DNA of 64,000 nt from Monilinia fructicola (GCA_008692225.1 VICG01000004.1:124001-188000), one strand, 5' to 3'. Positions 1-13,241 are shown, numbered from the stretch's first letter. Notes: generated by a model not told the origin, from the letters alone. Numbers and translations are program-made.

Positions 1-3000
1 ACACTCGATGCGTATAGCTCCACGTAGACAATGGCAGTACGGATTACCTTTTCTGTCTTGAACACAAACATCGAGAATGCTGAAATCACATGCATCCCAG
101 GGACCTGGGCTACCATTGTACGTCCCAGTATGGAGATAGTTTGAACTAATTATGATAGGTTATCAGTCCATTTCTACTGTACTTGCCCATGTCCATCTAG
201 GTCCCCGAAATGGCAGAGGCTCTATTCCAGGTTCATCATTTGCAGATCACAACAATGAATGGGGCTATTCATATTCCCGTAAGGTAATGAGCGTTATGCT
301 TTTTGTGCAAAATGCTTGGCGATAATTGACCATGCTACAAGTTTATCACTGCTAATTTCATTTGATATTGACTATGATCTTTGATTGTAATTGACCAGGA
401 GTGATGGAATGGGCTCTGTCGCGCATCTACAGCTCCTACTCTCACGAAATTGATTAGTTTGGCTTCTGGAAATGTCTCTAGGTGTAGACGAGTATGGCAT
501 TCAAGAATCACTTGAGACTGACCAAAGTAGAGACATTTAGCCAGTTTTCATTTTCATTTTCATAATTTATATAATAGGCATAGTCTATGAATATGGTGTT
601 TCTGTTAAAAGGCATTTAGCTACTTTTAATACTTTTCAAATTAGTGTATTTATATAAATAGTATAATATATAATAACTTTAAGGTATTAAAGTATATATT
701 CGTTCGTTTATCATATAATCAATCCCCTTTTTCGTTATAATAGACTAATTTGATAAAAATGAAGTTTTACTTTATATTTATTAAAATGAATGAATATAAA
801 GTGGATCAAAGGATTTCATAGTTTCCATTTTAGGACTCGTTTTAACAATGGATCGATCGCTATTATGAATTCCCTTATTCGAAACTTTTAATAGTTACCT
901 AAATGTCTCTAGTGTAACGTTTGAGGGCTTAAGAAACGTTCTTGAAAAACCATGGCCATGCCCTTTGGAATAACGGCGAATCTAGAAAAACTCGCTTGCG
1001 CATCATCGTGACTACCTAGGTACGCAAATCCAAGCAAGCCTTGAAGTATTGCCATTTGCCTTTGCCCTAGAACTGTCTAATGCTCCCACAAACTCCATTA
1101 ACTCCACTCTCTTGACCGGGAAGAGCACCCTATCCGGACCTGGGATATTTAGCTTGTTAGGGTACACAAACTCGTCCTATGAGGTTTAACAGAATATTGA
1201 CCCTATGTATCTGGCGGATAAGGGTTCCGGGTGTTGATTATGTGATTGACCATTATAGTCGCCCGAACTTGAAGTTATCCCTAATCATAACAAAAACTCG
1301 AAAACATCAGATCAAATATAAGGATATAAAGTAGAAGCTTGTAAATCCCTTAGCCAACATTTCGGCCACCCCTCCCCCCATTTCGGCCATTTTATACCTG
1401 CAAATCTACCCGTACCGGGTGTATATCTATAGGGTTTTCACCCTACCCTTTGTCCCAGCCTGTTCCTGACAAGGTTCAGATCTCTGTTGAGTAGGGTTGT
1501 TATTTATACTGAATATATCGTAACGTATATCGGTCACCTCAATATAATATATAATATTGGTCAAGGCAAATATATATGTGCATATATATGCATATATTAG
1601 CGTGTTTTAAAGTGGATTATTTAGTCTATTTTAGGTAAGGACTGAATATTTTAAATGGCCGAGAGCTTTAAGGCCGGGGATTGAGAATATTTTAAGCAAA
1701 TATTGAAGGTATTTTGAAAGGACAAATATGAATTTGATTGGATAATTAAGAAAAGTCTTCGATGCTTATTAATAAGCATACCTTCAAAATCTACTTATAT
1801 CTTCAACTAATAATATTACTCGTTCAAGCTAGCTAATCTATAATATCATTCGCTCAAACTAGCTAGTTTATAATATCATTCGCTCAAACTAATTAATATC
1901 ATCTATTCTCAATATATCAAGCAAAATAACTCAATCTAATTGGTTAAATCGATATAATTCATCAAAAATCTCTCATAGAAACAAATTTTTATTCCCACCT
2001 AAAAATCCCTCAAATTTCATTCCACTTTTTTTCATTCTAACGATCTAATTGGATGAAAAGAGTGAAAAAAAAATGATGTGATCGTATATACTGCACGTGA
2101 TATGCTTGGCATAATATTTTTATAATGCTCAAAAAGCGTTATAATATAAAAATATATATTCGTCAGCCAAAATATATAAATTATACAACCCTACTGTTGA
2201 GGAATAAACTGTCGCTGCCATCCGGTTCTCCAGGGGGCCACTATTGACGGCAGAGTCTTTCAGCCAATCTTCATCATCATCTTGAACAATGCAATGCAAT
2301 GCAATGCAATTCACAAATGTTTTACCACAAACAGTGGAACCCAAGACTGAGAGCGACCTCCATCAGGCTCCATGGTATCTTGGAAGGTATTGGTGGGAAG
2401 ACCAAGGGTTCATCATTCTGGAAACATGACAGGTTGCATTGACGGTACAGTATGTGTTACAGTAACTGGCAAGGCGGCAAGACAAGAAAGGAAAGGGAAG
2501 GATCGGAATATTATCGGCTGCAAGGATTGGAAAGATCCCCCGGAGCATGAACATCAGCATCTTGCCGAAATAGGAAATTCAGAATTGCCACTCACCTCGC
2601 TATCGCTAACGCCATTAACCTCCACTTCCTCGAGCTCAACCTTTCCTGAACCATTCATACAATATCATCTCCCCCACACTCGACACCCAACAGCTGAACA
2701 CTGTCCTATCCTATCCCATGTACATCAAAATCTTCAAAATCTTCAACATCCAATGTTATTGCTTATGTTCTATGACAGCTTTGTTCATCATATTTAATGT
2801 TATCGATGGGGGCTTTTCATTGCTGACACGTTGAAACGCTGCTGGCATAGCAGTTCAGCTTAGGCTATGCAAGCGGGAGAGCGGAAAAGCGGAAAAGCAG
2901 GAAGATACAATTGCAATGTGATCTGTGATGCGATCTGTTCGAAATGCCTGTTGATATTTCAGCCTCATGTAAAATGGGGGCCATTATTAATAGGCTATAG

Positions 3001-3066
3001 TTATCTGCTGTAGTAGACCCTTCGGTGCAGCTCTCTTCAAGTTTTTGCATTTTCTCGAAAATCACC
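1..3066. other. AT-rich intergenic region, no gene recognised
   Basis: No open frame here resembles a known protein. The stretch from about 540 to 2,150 is strongly AT-rich. It contains a ~30-bp unit repeated two to three times around 1,820-1,900 (core TCGCTCAAACTAGCTAG), and a short GCAAT pentanucleotide run near 2,285-2,312. One copy of the palindrome TACCTAGGTA lies at 1,013-1,022. The AT-richness could reflect old repeat-induced point mutation of a transposon, but no transposase or reverse-transcriptase remnant was seen. Confidence 0.6.
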
Positions 3067-6000
3067 ATGGCTGGATCTGTCGCTGAGGTCCAACCAGATC
3101 CTCAGGGCGAAACAATCCATGCTATTGTCCAGACGACGGCATCAGTGTCGGCAAGCATATTATGGAAAGAGGCTATAGAAAAGTTCAGAAAAGACAACAA
3201 TGTTGACTTGAGTAAAACTCTGGGCAAGGATTGGAACTTGGCAAAAGCTGGTGACGGCTTGGAGAAAGCCAAGCAGATGTTTGAAAATGCGCGGCATCTT
3301 GAAGGAGATAAAAAAGACAATCTCATTAAGAGTATAGGGGGATGTTTGACGTGGATGGGGTCAGCTTCTGACTTTATCAGCGAAAATGCATCTGGCAACG
3401 TGAGTTGACATCATTCTATCGTGTCTACATTTTACTTACCTACTTTCAGTATGGCACACCTTTTAAGTTTATTTTTGGTGGGATCTCTTATTTCATCAAG
3501 GTCAGTTATATAACATGCTCCTACACGAAAAGAACCGCTCTTGACCACACTTGCCAAACAGGCGGCCATCGAAATGAAGAATGATTTTTGATCTAATCGA
3601 GGAAACTTTCGAGAGTATACACGACGCATTGGAGGATTTTAGTCTATTAGGTGTCACTCCGAGGGAAAGGAACATTTTTACAGATCGTTTGATCGATGTT
3701 TTCATTGCTTTCTTCAAGTTTTGTTGGTTCAGTACGAGATTACTCAAAGATTATAGTCGCAAGCGTAAGTCAAACTCTTGTCATCAAATTCATTCTTATT
3801 GGTGAAAAGGTCTATACATTGGAGTCCTCCTAAAAGGGAGTAACCCGAAGATAAAAGCACAGTGCTTTGATGTCACCCGTAAAATAAAGCAATTTCGAGC
3901 AACCATAACATTTAAGACCCTCGATGCCATTGAGGCCACACGGAAGGATATGAATGAAAAATTGGATGATATGCCCCAAAGACTTGTTCAAGCTATTCAA
4001 GATGGAAAACTCAAGCCGTCTGACTTCAATCAATTCTTTTGGGCAAACCAAAACACATCAGGGAAGATAAAGGAAATTTTCAAGAAACACGGTTTCAATC
4101 TCGAGGGTATATCCTCCATGGAAAACCGAATGAACACATTCAAGAGTCAATTCGTGCCGGATACCTTTTCATGGCTGGAAAACAATAAGGAATACCAAGC
4201 ATGGCTCAAAGCGAGGGTGGGTGCTATACCTCTTATCCATATTTCTGGGTCTGCAGGGGCAGGAAAGTCTTTTTTCACCTACAATTGCCATCGAAAGATC
4301 CTGGAAATGAAGGCGTTCAATCATGCGAAGCCGACTTTAAACAAAGTACAACAAAAAATATCGACAGCATGCTTTTTTTTCGAGCCAGGGAAAATTGATT
4401 CGCAGCTATCCCATAATGTGCTCGCCTCTGTAATCATCCAGATAGCCGAACAGGATGCTAAGTTTGGAGATCTTGCGAGCAAAGAACTAGAAAAAAGGCT
4501 TGGGGAAATGCCGAGAGCTACAACCACCGGAAAACAATGACCTCACCACTTATCTTTGGACGCAGGTGATTGTGAGAGGATTTGACAGAGCTTCGGCGGA
4601 AACATCCAGAATTGTTTACATTCTACTTGACGGCATTGAGCTTATGGATCCAGAAATTCTAAATCTCTTCCAGAGCTTGAATTGCGAAAAAATCGGCATT
4701 CAAGTAATGGTAACACACATCCCCAATGATCAGATTGTACCTACAGTCGACCTGGACAATCGGGAAACTGCAGCCCTAAAGGATGACTTGGACAAGGTTA
4801 TTGACTTCCGCATCTCTAAGTCTATCAACATGAAAGGTTTTAGTGAACCCTCATTAGGCGACATAAAACGCAAACTGATTTCCAAGTTCCAAGAGATAAG
4901 TAAGTCATCGAAGTTCATCCGAATGGCCGCTTCACTGACAATTTCTTTGTTTTTAGAAAAGGGAGCTATGTTGTCTGTTGATCTTGTACTGAGCGTCATG
5001 GAGCAACACGGCGACGAAAAGTTCGCAGTCGAGAAGTCAGCAAGTGCAGCCCTAAAGAGAATAAACTGCTCTATGAAGAGATGGTGGAAATGGGTTTATT
5101 CGGATCTGGAAGGAGTCAACTCGGCAGAGAAAACATAAAAAAAGTTATATGCATGGTGCACATATGCAAATGAACCTTTGAGCGCCGACCAGCTTCAATA
5201 CATCTTGTCACTCGATAAATCTTTCAAAGAATCCAAGTTCAATGTGAAGAGCGAGATTCAGGGCAAGTCATCGAGGTACGGAAACTCAAGTGAACCCCCT
5301 GATTACCTTCGAATAAGATTTATCTAGAAGGACGTGTTTCATTATGAGCTTCACTGACATGTTGAACCAGTATTTTATATATGACGAGAAAAGAATTGGT
5401 ATCAACGGACCTGAGCAACATCACTATCATCAATAAAATTCCCGACAAAGAATACCAAGAGTATGTTTCTTTCAAAAACCCTGCGATCAAGGAGCACTTG
5501 GCGATCAATAATAGTCAGATAAGTGAAAGGTCAGAGGATGCCCGAGTTGAAATCTTCTTAACACTTTGTGATCTTCTTTGCAATCGAAAGGGCGATTCTG
5601 GAATTATTAGTGCAGAGTCTGAAATGTTGCTTCAATGGTATGCCGCCCGCTATTTGATCCAGCACTTCAAAGATATCGACGTCGAGAAAACTAGTCCAGA
5701 ACAGAATTTGAAGCTATTCGAATCTTTGGTACGAATCATCTCTAATGAGAATGGTGTAAGCAATATGTTTGAAGGTCTTGTGAAGACAGAGAGGCTCAAT
5801 TTGAAGGAAAGTTATATTGAAACTTCTCTCTATAGTGACCTTGAATGTCTACTATGTGCAGACTCGGAGGATTACGGAGCACGGCGTCTGGTTCTATTGA
5901 CCGCGAAAGTAAATATTCACAAGGACAAGCTTATGCAGAAAGAGAGGCGTTGGCAATCAGCGATGCTTTCCAGTCGTCCAGAGAATCTGGTCAAAAAATT

Positions 6001-8467
6001 GATTCAGGGCCATATGGAAAGCCTGGCTCGGGGATCTACCTTTGAAGACGCGGAAGTGCCGTTTAAATTGATATACCGTGCTCTATACCCAGTAAGGTCC
6101 AACCCTGTTATGCTTCATAGATATGGCACATTCAATACTAAGTCTTAAAAGACAGGACTATTCAAGAACCATGATAGTGAAAAAAATAGCATTTCGATAG
6201 ATCAGACAAACGAAAGGATGGATACTGAGAAGGAATTCACTGCCAATGTAGCAGATAAAATACTGAAATATGCCCAAGAGAACGGCTTCAGCCATCCGGC
6301 AAAACTTTCCAGAGTTCGAACAGCGATAGCCATCTTGCTTCTTGAAAAAGGGAGTGGCATTAAAGAACGAAAAAAAGTAAAAGAATACTACGAAGCAAAT
6401 TTGAAACATCCGGGTACATCTGGACCCGAAAGATTCTATTCTCTTCTTGGTCTGGCCAACTACCACTCCATGTCTACGATGAATGACGATAACAAGAATG
6501 CCGAGTGTATTAAGCAAAGCTGGGAGAACGTCAAATATTTTGCAGATCAAGCAATAACAGAGAAGGATATTCAGAAGGGGCCTTTAGGTTCCAAACTAAA
6601 CAGCGAACGGTGTTACGAAGCATATCTTCTGAAAGCGTGCGCTTTGGGTGAGCTTAATGATATCCCCGGAGCAATTGAAAGTTGCAAGACTGCTTTGCAT
6701 TTGGGAATGGAGTATGCGCCGGTAATGGTGCATGTTTTGAATAAGATTGTCGAATTTTACACCAAAACAAAGCAATTCGATAAGCTGTTTGACGAAGTCT
6801 ATCAGCAATCACCATTACTCAAGTACATGTGGTTATGGGATTTCCGCTATTATTACTTCGCCAATAATTCCGACCCAATGCGCAAAGCTGCTGTTCTGAC
6901 AAGAAGAGTCGAGAGTCTAATTCAGCTTTACGAAGAGGCGATTGGATTTTGGCTGCGGAAAGAGGAGTTTCAAATTGTTGCCATTCTTCAGTACGAGCTA
7001 TCTTACATATATAGACGAGATGCTCGAGTCACAAAAATGGCGGAAAGCACTCTGAATTCCCTGATAGACGAAGTTCTGCGCGACACAGATAAAATGAAGG
7101 GCGGCATACTTCAGCTTGCTTTCCCTGAAATGGTGGACACGCTTTATGAAATCTACAGTCGAGCTAGCACTGACCATGAAAGTTCTATAAAAGTTGACAT
7201 CATTCGAAGACTGGAAAAGCTGATAGAAAATCTGAAACGAACAGCTGTTGTCAATCCAATTACGTTATCTGCGGCAATTATTACGTTGGCAAAAATGCTG
7301 AAGAGCTCTGGTGGCAATGACCTCAAAGCGGCAAAATTCCACGCAGAACAAGCTTTCAATCTTTGCATTGCCGATCTTGAAGACTCTATTGAATCGAACG
7401 ATGGAGACGCACTCTATCTGCTGGCTAGAATCTTGATGTTTGCAGGTCTTCAAGAGAAGGCCAGGGTGGCAATATCGCTTTACTTCTCCAAAGTTGATGA
7501 ATATAACGAAAATGAAGATGATTTTATAGACGAAAAAGATGACTCATACAGCGTTTCAGAACATAGTGCAAATTATACTTATGATCTTACTGGATCCATG
7601 GAGAATGGCAACTACATTTCTGCGCCACCAACCAATATTCCTATAACTGATTCACCCGGCAATGGTATGGCCAGCCCTATGGCGGACTCTCAGGCGTCTA
7701 TAAGTGAATACAATTCTGACCAAGAGAGCGACGCAACTTCCTTTGATACTGAAAAGGATGAAGCTGCAGACTTGCCACGGAAATCACCAGAATCTATACG
7801 TCTAATGGATCACCTACAAGACTCGCCGAAAATAACGAATTCAGATGGACAGCAAGACATGGACTTGAAACCAATCCCCCATCTTAACGAGAAACCAAAG
7901 ATTCCGGAGACAGACTTGAAAGCTACGCGCCCGAATCCCCCTTTGGAACAGAATGGCGCCGACTGGAAACGAGATCACAATGACGAAATTCCCCCAGTCG
8001 AAAAGACGTCTCCACCTCCAGCTGAGCCCATAGATCCAAACACCAACCCCATGAGCGATGAATCACAACTTGCAAATGGTACCGAATCAAACGAAATTGA
8101 TGAAGACCTCCGAGGCGATGATGAAATTAATTGTAACGGACCCTGCGAAACACCCAAACTTAAAAAATGGTCCTACGCGCCTAATGCTGAGCCATGGTAC
8201 CATTGCCTTGATTGCAAATCTGTTGATCTCTGTAGCACTTGCTATGACACACAATTAAAATATTTTCAGGGCCAGGGCGAAGGCTTTTGGTTTAAATCTT
8301 GTTGGGCAGAACATGAATTTATTAAGATGCCAATTGAAAATTGGAGGGGGGTCAAGAATGGAGTCATTAGAATTGGAGAGAGAAGACAATTACCGTGGAA
8401 AGACTGGATTGCGAGTGTGAAGAAAGACTGGAAGACTCAGTTGGATAAAATTTTGGTGGTGGATTAG
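3067..8467 (+). pseudogene. STAND/NACHT-type NTPase with TPR-like helices and C-terminal zinc finger, frameshifted
   Basis: Cytosolic signalling NTPase of the fungal NLR-like (STAND) class, probably about 1,690 aa. The start at 3,067 is chosen because it opens the conserved N-terminal helical domain (fungal STAND N-terminal/Goodbye-like). Introns inferred: 3,400-3,449, 3,501-3,561, 3,765-3,809, 5,276-5,370 and about 6,092-6,166. The P-loop GSAGAGKS is at about 4,246-4,269 and a Walker B-like ILLDGIELMD follows near 4,622-4,651. Helical, TPR-like repeats run from about 6,218 to 7,500. A low-complexity acidic/proline linker leads to a ZZ-like finger (CNGPC, CLDC, CSTC and a final His, about 8,135-8,325). 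Four single-base shifts break the frame: T5 at 3,585-3,589, A4 at 4,531-4,534, AAA at 5,063-5,065 and A7 at 5,137-5,143. The last 749 codons (6,218-8,467) are fully open. It may be a decaying allele or a good gene with sequence errors. Family assignment is secure; ligand and role in non-self recognition are inference. Confidence 0.75.
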
Positions 8468-8469
8468 TC

Positions 8470-9539
8470 TGCGAGGATGAGAGTGTAATTGGATTGGGGG
8501 ATTCCACCATATCCTTTCCACATCATATCATCCCTTACAGTCCAGTCCACTCCATTCACACGGAAACCAAACCAACTCAATCCCTTCACAAACCAGACCA
8601 ACCAATCCATTGCTCGCGAGTATTCTACCACGCTCATTTATCTATCCTTTCAAACCAAACCAAATGAAACAAAACAGACAATGCATATAAATCGCCGAAT
8701 GAAGCCATCAATGACAGAAGACATAATATCACCAGACACCGAAGCCGAATATCCTATACCCAGATCTATATTTACCCATTAACCTATCCATCCATCCATC
8801 CATCCATTCATCCATCCATTCATCCATCCATCCATCCATCATGCCCAACCAAAACAGATATGAGACTAAACACCGAGTGAGATATTTCCACCACCCACAT
8901 CCCCATCCCCATCCCCATCCCCTAACTCTCAACCCGCCCGCCCCCCTCCAAACAATTCAACTTCAACGCCCTCTCCAAACCCTCCATCTTCTCGTAAGAG
9001 ATACTTTGAATACAAAATCCTTTAAACAACCTATACTCTCCATATCTATCGTTTAACACCAGAAAATGCCGGTTCCATTGAATGCCTAATCCCAGAGTTG
9101 GTAATACAGCTGATCGTACCTGCACCCCTCGCGGTTTACTATCAAGCCGCTCTATACTTCCGTTCTTTAAATCGAATCCCTGACGATTCATTTTATGTTA
9201 CAAATACACACCGAGTATCGGATAGGTGGATGAAACCGATCCGCGGATTATTCGACCAAGGTTCTAATCTCCTTGTAATTATGTGAAGTTCTGTCGTGAG
9301 ATGTAAGGTCCCCCAATTCCACATCATGCGCATAAAGGTAAGAGAAAACGATAAGAGGGAAATAGACGGTACGATTAAACATTAGAGATCATTCCAAGCT
9401 TTGAATTCTCGATGCGATGGCCAACACAGCGTAGCACTAAAGAACTAGCATCCTGTCGCCCCCATTCAAAGCCCATCACCCAAGTGTTGCTTACCGCATT
9501 CTAGCGGGACACCCTATTCGAACTATCCGTATCATCCAC
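8470..9539. other. Intergenic region with tetranucleotide repeat
   Basis: The segment after the STAND gene holds a CATC/CATT tetranucleotide tract (8,783-8,840) and a CCCCAT hexanucleotide run near 8,897-8,920. A minus-strand frame at 8,922-9,191 (89 codons) has a protein-like composition but matches nothing I recognise and has no clear start context or splice partners. I do not call it a gene. Confidence 0.5.
8783..8840. repeat. (CATC)n microsatellite
   Basis: About 58 bp of CATC tetranucleotides with a few CATT interruptions. It lies about 320 bp beyond the STAND gene stop codon. Confidence 0.9.
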
Positions 9540-10260
9540 CTAATCGATGAGAATCCTTGCTTGAGCAGCCCGAGCTTCGAGAAGGATATCGTCTTTCAGA
9601 TGTTCCGGGATATCGATATTGGGGAGGGTTTTGCGGGGCTGTTCGTAAATATCTTTATTCATTTTCCATCCTTGATGGTCAGAGACATATGTTTTACCAT
9701 CAAGCCCATGGGACCAGGTTCCGACAGCGAGACACAAAGAGTTTATCGCTTCATGATCTACATCTCCCTTTTCATCTGGTGGTGCAAGGGTATATTGGAG
9801 GAGAAGGCCTCCTCCAATGAATGGTGGTTGGCATTCATAGCGCGCTCGATAAACAATATATTCCACATTCTCCCATGCATGAGTCCAGCTGCCAAAGTTA
9901 ACAGGACCCACGATATTTTTTGTTGATTTCCGAGAAAACCTGATCATTCGAATTTACGGATAGTCCAATCGCCAGCCAGCCTCTTCATCGCGGTGAGTTT
10001 CAGCATGCCCGGCATTGGCGAAATCAATGAGATCACATTGTTCCGGATGGATTTGAATAACGCGATAGTCCGGATAACATTCTTGAAGTTTGTTGAAGAA
10101 GTTTGAAGAGTGGCCAGTAGCGGCGGTATCGTTGATTCCTTTCCAGTATCAGAAAGTTGTGAACCGCAAAGTGGACATACTCAAAACCCGAGATGATTTT
10201 GAGTACAAGTAACTTGATTGCGGATCTTGACATATATCTCCAAAACAGTAGTACAAAAGA
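9540..10260 (-). pseudogene. Relic of a fungal AAA-ATPase N-terminal region
   Basis: Reading right to left, two pieces join into one protein-like stretch. The first, about 9,962-10,145, contains CDLIDFANAGHAE and ends ..EAGWRLDYP. The second is the 135-codon frame 9,540-9,947, containing NIVGPVNFGSW and a YRARYE segment. This order resembles the region upstream of the P-loop in a widespread fungal AAA-ATPase family (recalled, not searched). A TAA separates the pieces at about 9,959-9,961. No Walker A/B or sensor motifs follow, because the frame ends at 9,540. The gene is therefore truncated before its catalytic domain and carries an in-frame stop. This is real decay rather than a homopolymer shift. 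Family identity is moderate. Confidence 0.45.
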
Positions 10261-12431
10261 AAAACTGAGACTAGATAAGCCTCGTCCCAGAGCATACTCC
10301 GCACAAGGCTATGCCATTGGATACATGTATTTGCCTTATTTCAAGACAGCACTCGGCAAATTTCAACGATTAACTTGTCTCAATCCGAGACAGCCTATTA
10401 GCATTATCTGCGCGGAATTCCCAACCAAATTGTAGAAAGAATCTGCAGGTTCCTCAATGTTTTTTGAAGAAATTGAAATACCTGGCAGTTGCCTCCGGTA
10501 GTTTGCACAATCCCCGTAATCTTGTTCTTGAGAACCAATGAAACACTTAAATACTGGTTGGCTGCATGGTTTCGCAACTGCAGCGACAAGAGTTCGTCTA
10601 AATTCGACAATGCGCATGAATTTATCACATCGAACGACGGCAGATTACTGTCAACTTAGTCAGAAAAGCTGCACGTTGGCAATTTGCTTTGAAATCCTAT
10701 CCAACAAAAGCTGGAATTTGAACTTGGTAAAATGCGCAAGTTCCTTCCTTGAATGTGCAATGAAAATATAACGGGGAGTGTTAAGGATTCAAGTTCGGTG
10801 GCCGGTAATGAGCACATACCCCATATTTGCTGCTCGGAGACACGGAAGCAAGAAAGATTTACGTGTATGAGAATATTTTCCCCCGTACCTTCTCCACCCC
10901 TTTCCCTCGAAGCTATCGCAAACTATACAGACCGACACATCAAAACTATTTGTCTGCAAGTCTATACTATAGCTTTAACGCACCACTTTCACTTGAATTG
11001 GTAAAATGGTATTGCCACGATTCAACTTTGATTTCCATAATGAGCTCCCATCATTCAGCATTGAACCATCATAAACTTTCCAACTTCACTCTCGCTTGAG
11101 TATTTGATGCTGCCGCATGATCTGCACTAACGCGTTGTACACGGGATCAGTCCTGAGACTTTGGTCTTGTTTCGTTGAAACGGATATGTGCGTCAAGGGA
11201 CAACCAGGTTGAGTTGAGTAGTGTGCGCCTTTGTTTTCCAGCTCGGCCCGCTACAGCAGTCTCGCTTCTGATACAGTTACCCGTCCCATATAAAAAACAA
11301 CCGCGTGAGCCGATTCTATCGGATAGAGTATATCCTAATGAGAGACTGTCATAACATCCTCCATCGTTGAGGAGCAAAAGTTTCCACCAATCAAGTAAAA
11401 TACGCTGAAAGTACTTATAAACAAGTACCTTCTCAATCTCAAAATCTTTTGAATGATGTAGAAGATGACGATTGTTTTTAAGTTCTATCTTAAAGCCCTT
11501 TAGAAACTTCTCGAGCAGGACTATACAGTGAAAAACAGGTTTTGAAACATGGTTTCCCATCGCAGCTATGATGTTTTCAGTTAATTAGATTAGCCTTGAC
11601 CATGATTTGAGTAATATCAGACAATGGCCATTGAATTTACCGAGGATGTTGAAGATTGAGTCCTAGTCTCTTGAACGGAAGTCTTCGTTAAAAAACCTGT
11701 TGGTGCACAAACTCGCGACCTGAGGAACCAACGAGAGTTGAGAAAAATCCTCCCACTTTTGAATATATAAACGCGTTGTAAAATCATATGGATATACTTG
11801 AAATGGCTTGAAGGGAGATAAATGGAAGTAAGCACAGAACAATAGAAGAGAACTTGAAGCTTATCAATGCAAATAATATAATGGGTGCCCAGTGACCTTG
11901 ACCTTGAGCTCCAATTTGTCTCCATGTGCCACAATTAAACGTGATCTGTGGTTAGAGCACGTGATAAGCTGCACATTGGCAGGTTACCAACAGGAAAACT
12001 CAGACACCAGAGGTGCTTGAAGGTCAGAATTCTAATGACGTGGTCTATCTTGACTCCATCCATGGATATATCTTGAACTCTTTATCAGGTCTAGCGCCTA
12101 GCGAAAGACATGGATTGGCACTCGATGCATACTCCAAAGAGGGAAGAGATACCATGTGCATCAGCTCCTTCAAAATAAAAAGTGTCTGAACATTTTAAGG
12201 TTTGATGTCTATACCAATCGCTAAATTGACGAAGTCTGAGAGAGCATACCGAAAAGAAGCATGTATAACGTAAGAAGGGGGATCTGAACTCTCAAGGGAC
12301 AATTTGAAGCACAGTGGGACGACAAGGTGAAAAATGCTTTACGCTGTGATTATCATAAAATCATTACTCTTCTTCTTCCTCCCTGCGCTGCCTGGGTATA
12401 CCTCATTATTCTCATTCGTGGTCTCCTCCTA
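10261..12431. other. Gene-poor region, possible degenerate coding fragments
   Basis: Minus-strand frames at 10,363-10,628 (74 and 84 codons, overlapping), 11,147-11,560 (137 codons) and 11,617-11,934 (105 codons) are open. They lack recognisable domains, consistent splice signals or plausible composition. They may be remains of the locus that also left the AAA-ATPase relic. No RNA gene or regulatory element was recognised. Confidence 0.4.
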
Positions 12432-13241
12432 TCAAATCGTCGCAGGTGCAGTGTTCACCGTTTTCACCCTTTGAAACATTCCCACATGTTTAATTCCTTC
12501 CTCATCCCACGTCCCCATCTTTTCGTCAATCTTAAAACCCCACTTGATCCAGATTGGAGCAACTTGTTCCTGTGCATGAACGCACATCAGGCCTTTCCAT
12601 ACAGGGATCTCCTCTGTACTGGAAGCTCCCACATTTTGCATCCCCATTGTGGCGATAGATGGGTTGAAGTATGAGGGGTGTTGTTGGGCCCACCCCATAG
12701 CTGCTCCTGCCAATAATTTGGAGATACCCGCACCTCTAAATTCCTTGACAACTGCAAGTCTACCCAACTTGATGTATGGTTCGACCCCATCATGATATGT
12801 GGTTGCTCGATCGACAATATAGGGTGGTGGGTTTGTACCCTCTGCATTCGGGGCGGTCTCAAGTGCATCTGCATGATAGCTCGATCCTGGTTCAGGGTGT
12901 GGTGGATGGGGAAATGGTACGAGACGAATTGTACCAATAGGCTGAGATCTGGTTATACTTTTTTTTCTTTGTATTATATTTCCATCGCTATCCTTAATTT
13001 CAGGATTGGTTGTTTCGTTTATTGAGGCGTAAATGACCCAGTGGCAAGCTCGAGGATCGTCGGAATCGAATTCATTCTCGAGTGGAACACCTTGTTCTTC
13101 AACGAAAACGCTTTCCCTTACTTCCATTGCGTCCAGGAAAGTTTTGGGAATATTGTCAGGTTGCTCTGAGACGGGACGTTTGCGATCATATCCATTCAGG
13201 TTTGTTGGACCTAGGAACTGTATGAAAGGTGTCGCAGACAT
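12432..13241 (-). CDS. GNAT-family N-acetyltransferase
   Basis: Single-exon gene of 269 codons, intact. The start at 13,241 is the first ATG of the frame and fits the domain. GNAT enzymes transfer an acetyl or acyl group from acyl-CoA to an amine; the substrate cannot be told here. The N-terminal half holds the beta strands of the fold (MEVRESVFVEEQGVPLENEF, then CHWVIYA). An insert of about 60 residues rich in Pro and His follows. The acyl-CoA-binding motif A is at residues ~168-190 (LGRLAVVKEFRGAGISKLL, with the R-G-x-G pyrophosphate loop). The C-terminus has the usual IKWGFK strand. The layout resembles ElaA-like GNATs. It is transcribed divergently from lhs1, with about 1.5 kb between them. 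No frameshift was found, unlike several neighbours. Confidence 0.85.
   Translation of the reverse strand: MSATPFIQFLGPTNLNGYDRKRPVSEQPDNIPKTFLDAMEVRESVFVEEQGVPLENEFDSDDPRACHWVIYASINETTNPEIKDSDGNIIQRKKSITRSQPIGTIRLVPFPHPPHPEPGSSYHADALETAPNAEGTNPPPYIVDRATTYHDGVEPYIKLGRLAVVKEFRGAGISKLLAGAAMGWAQQHPSYFNPSIATMGMQNVGASSTEEIPVWKGLMCVHAQEQVAPIWIKWGFKIDEKMGTWDEEGIKHVGMFQRVKTVNTAPATI

Noticed and set aside
2372..2797. 141-codon plus-strand frame upstream of the STAND gene
   Set aside because: Low-complexity composition, no known domain, no conserved start or splice structure.
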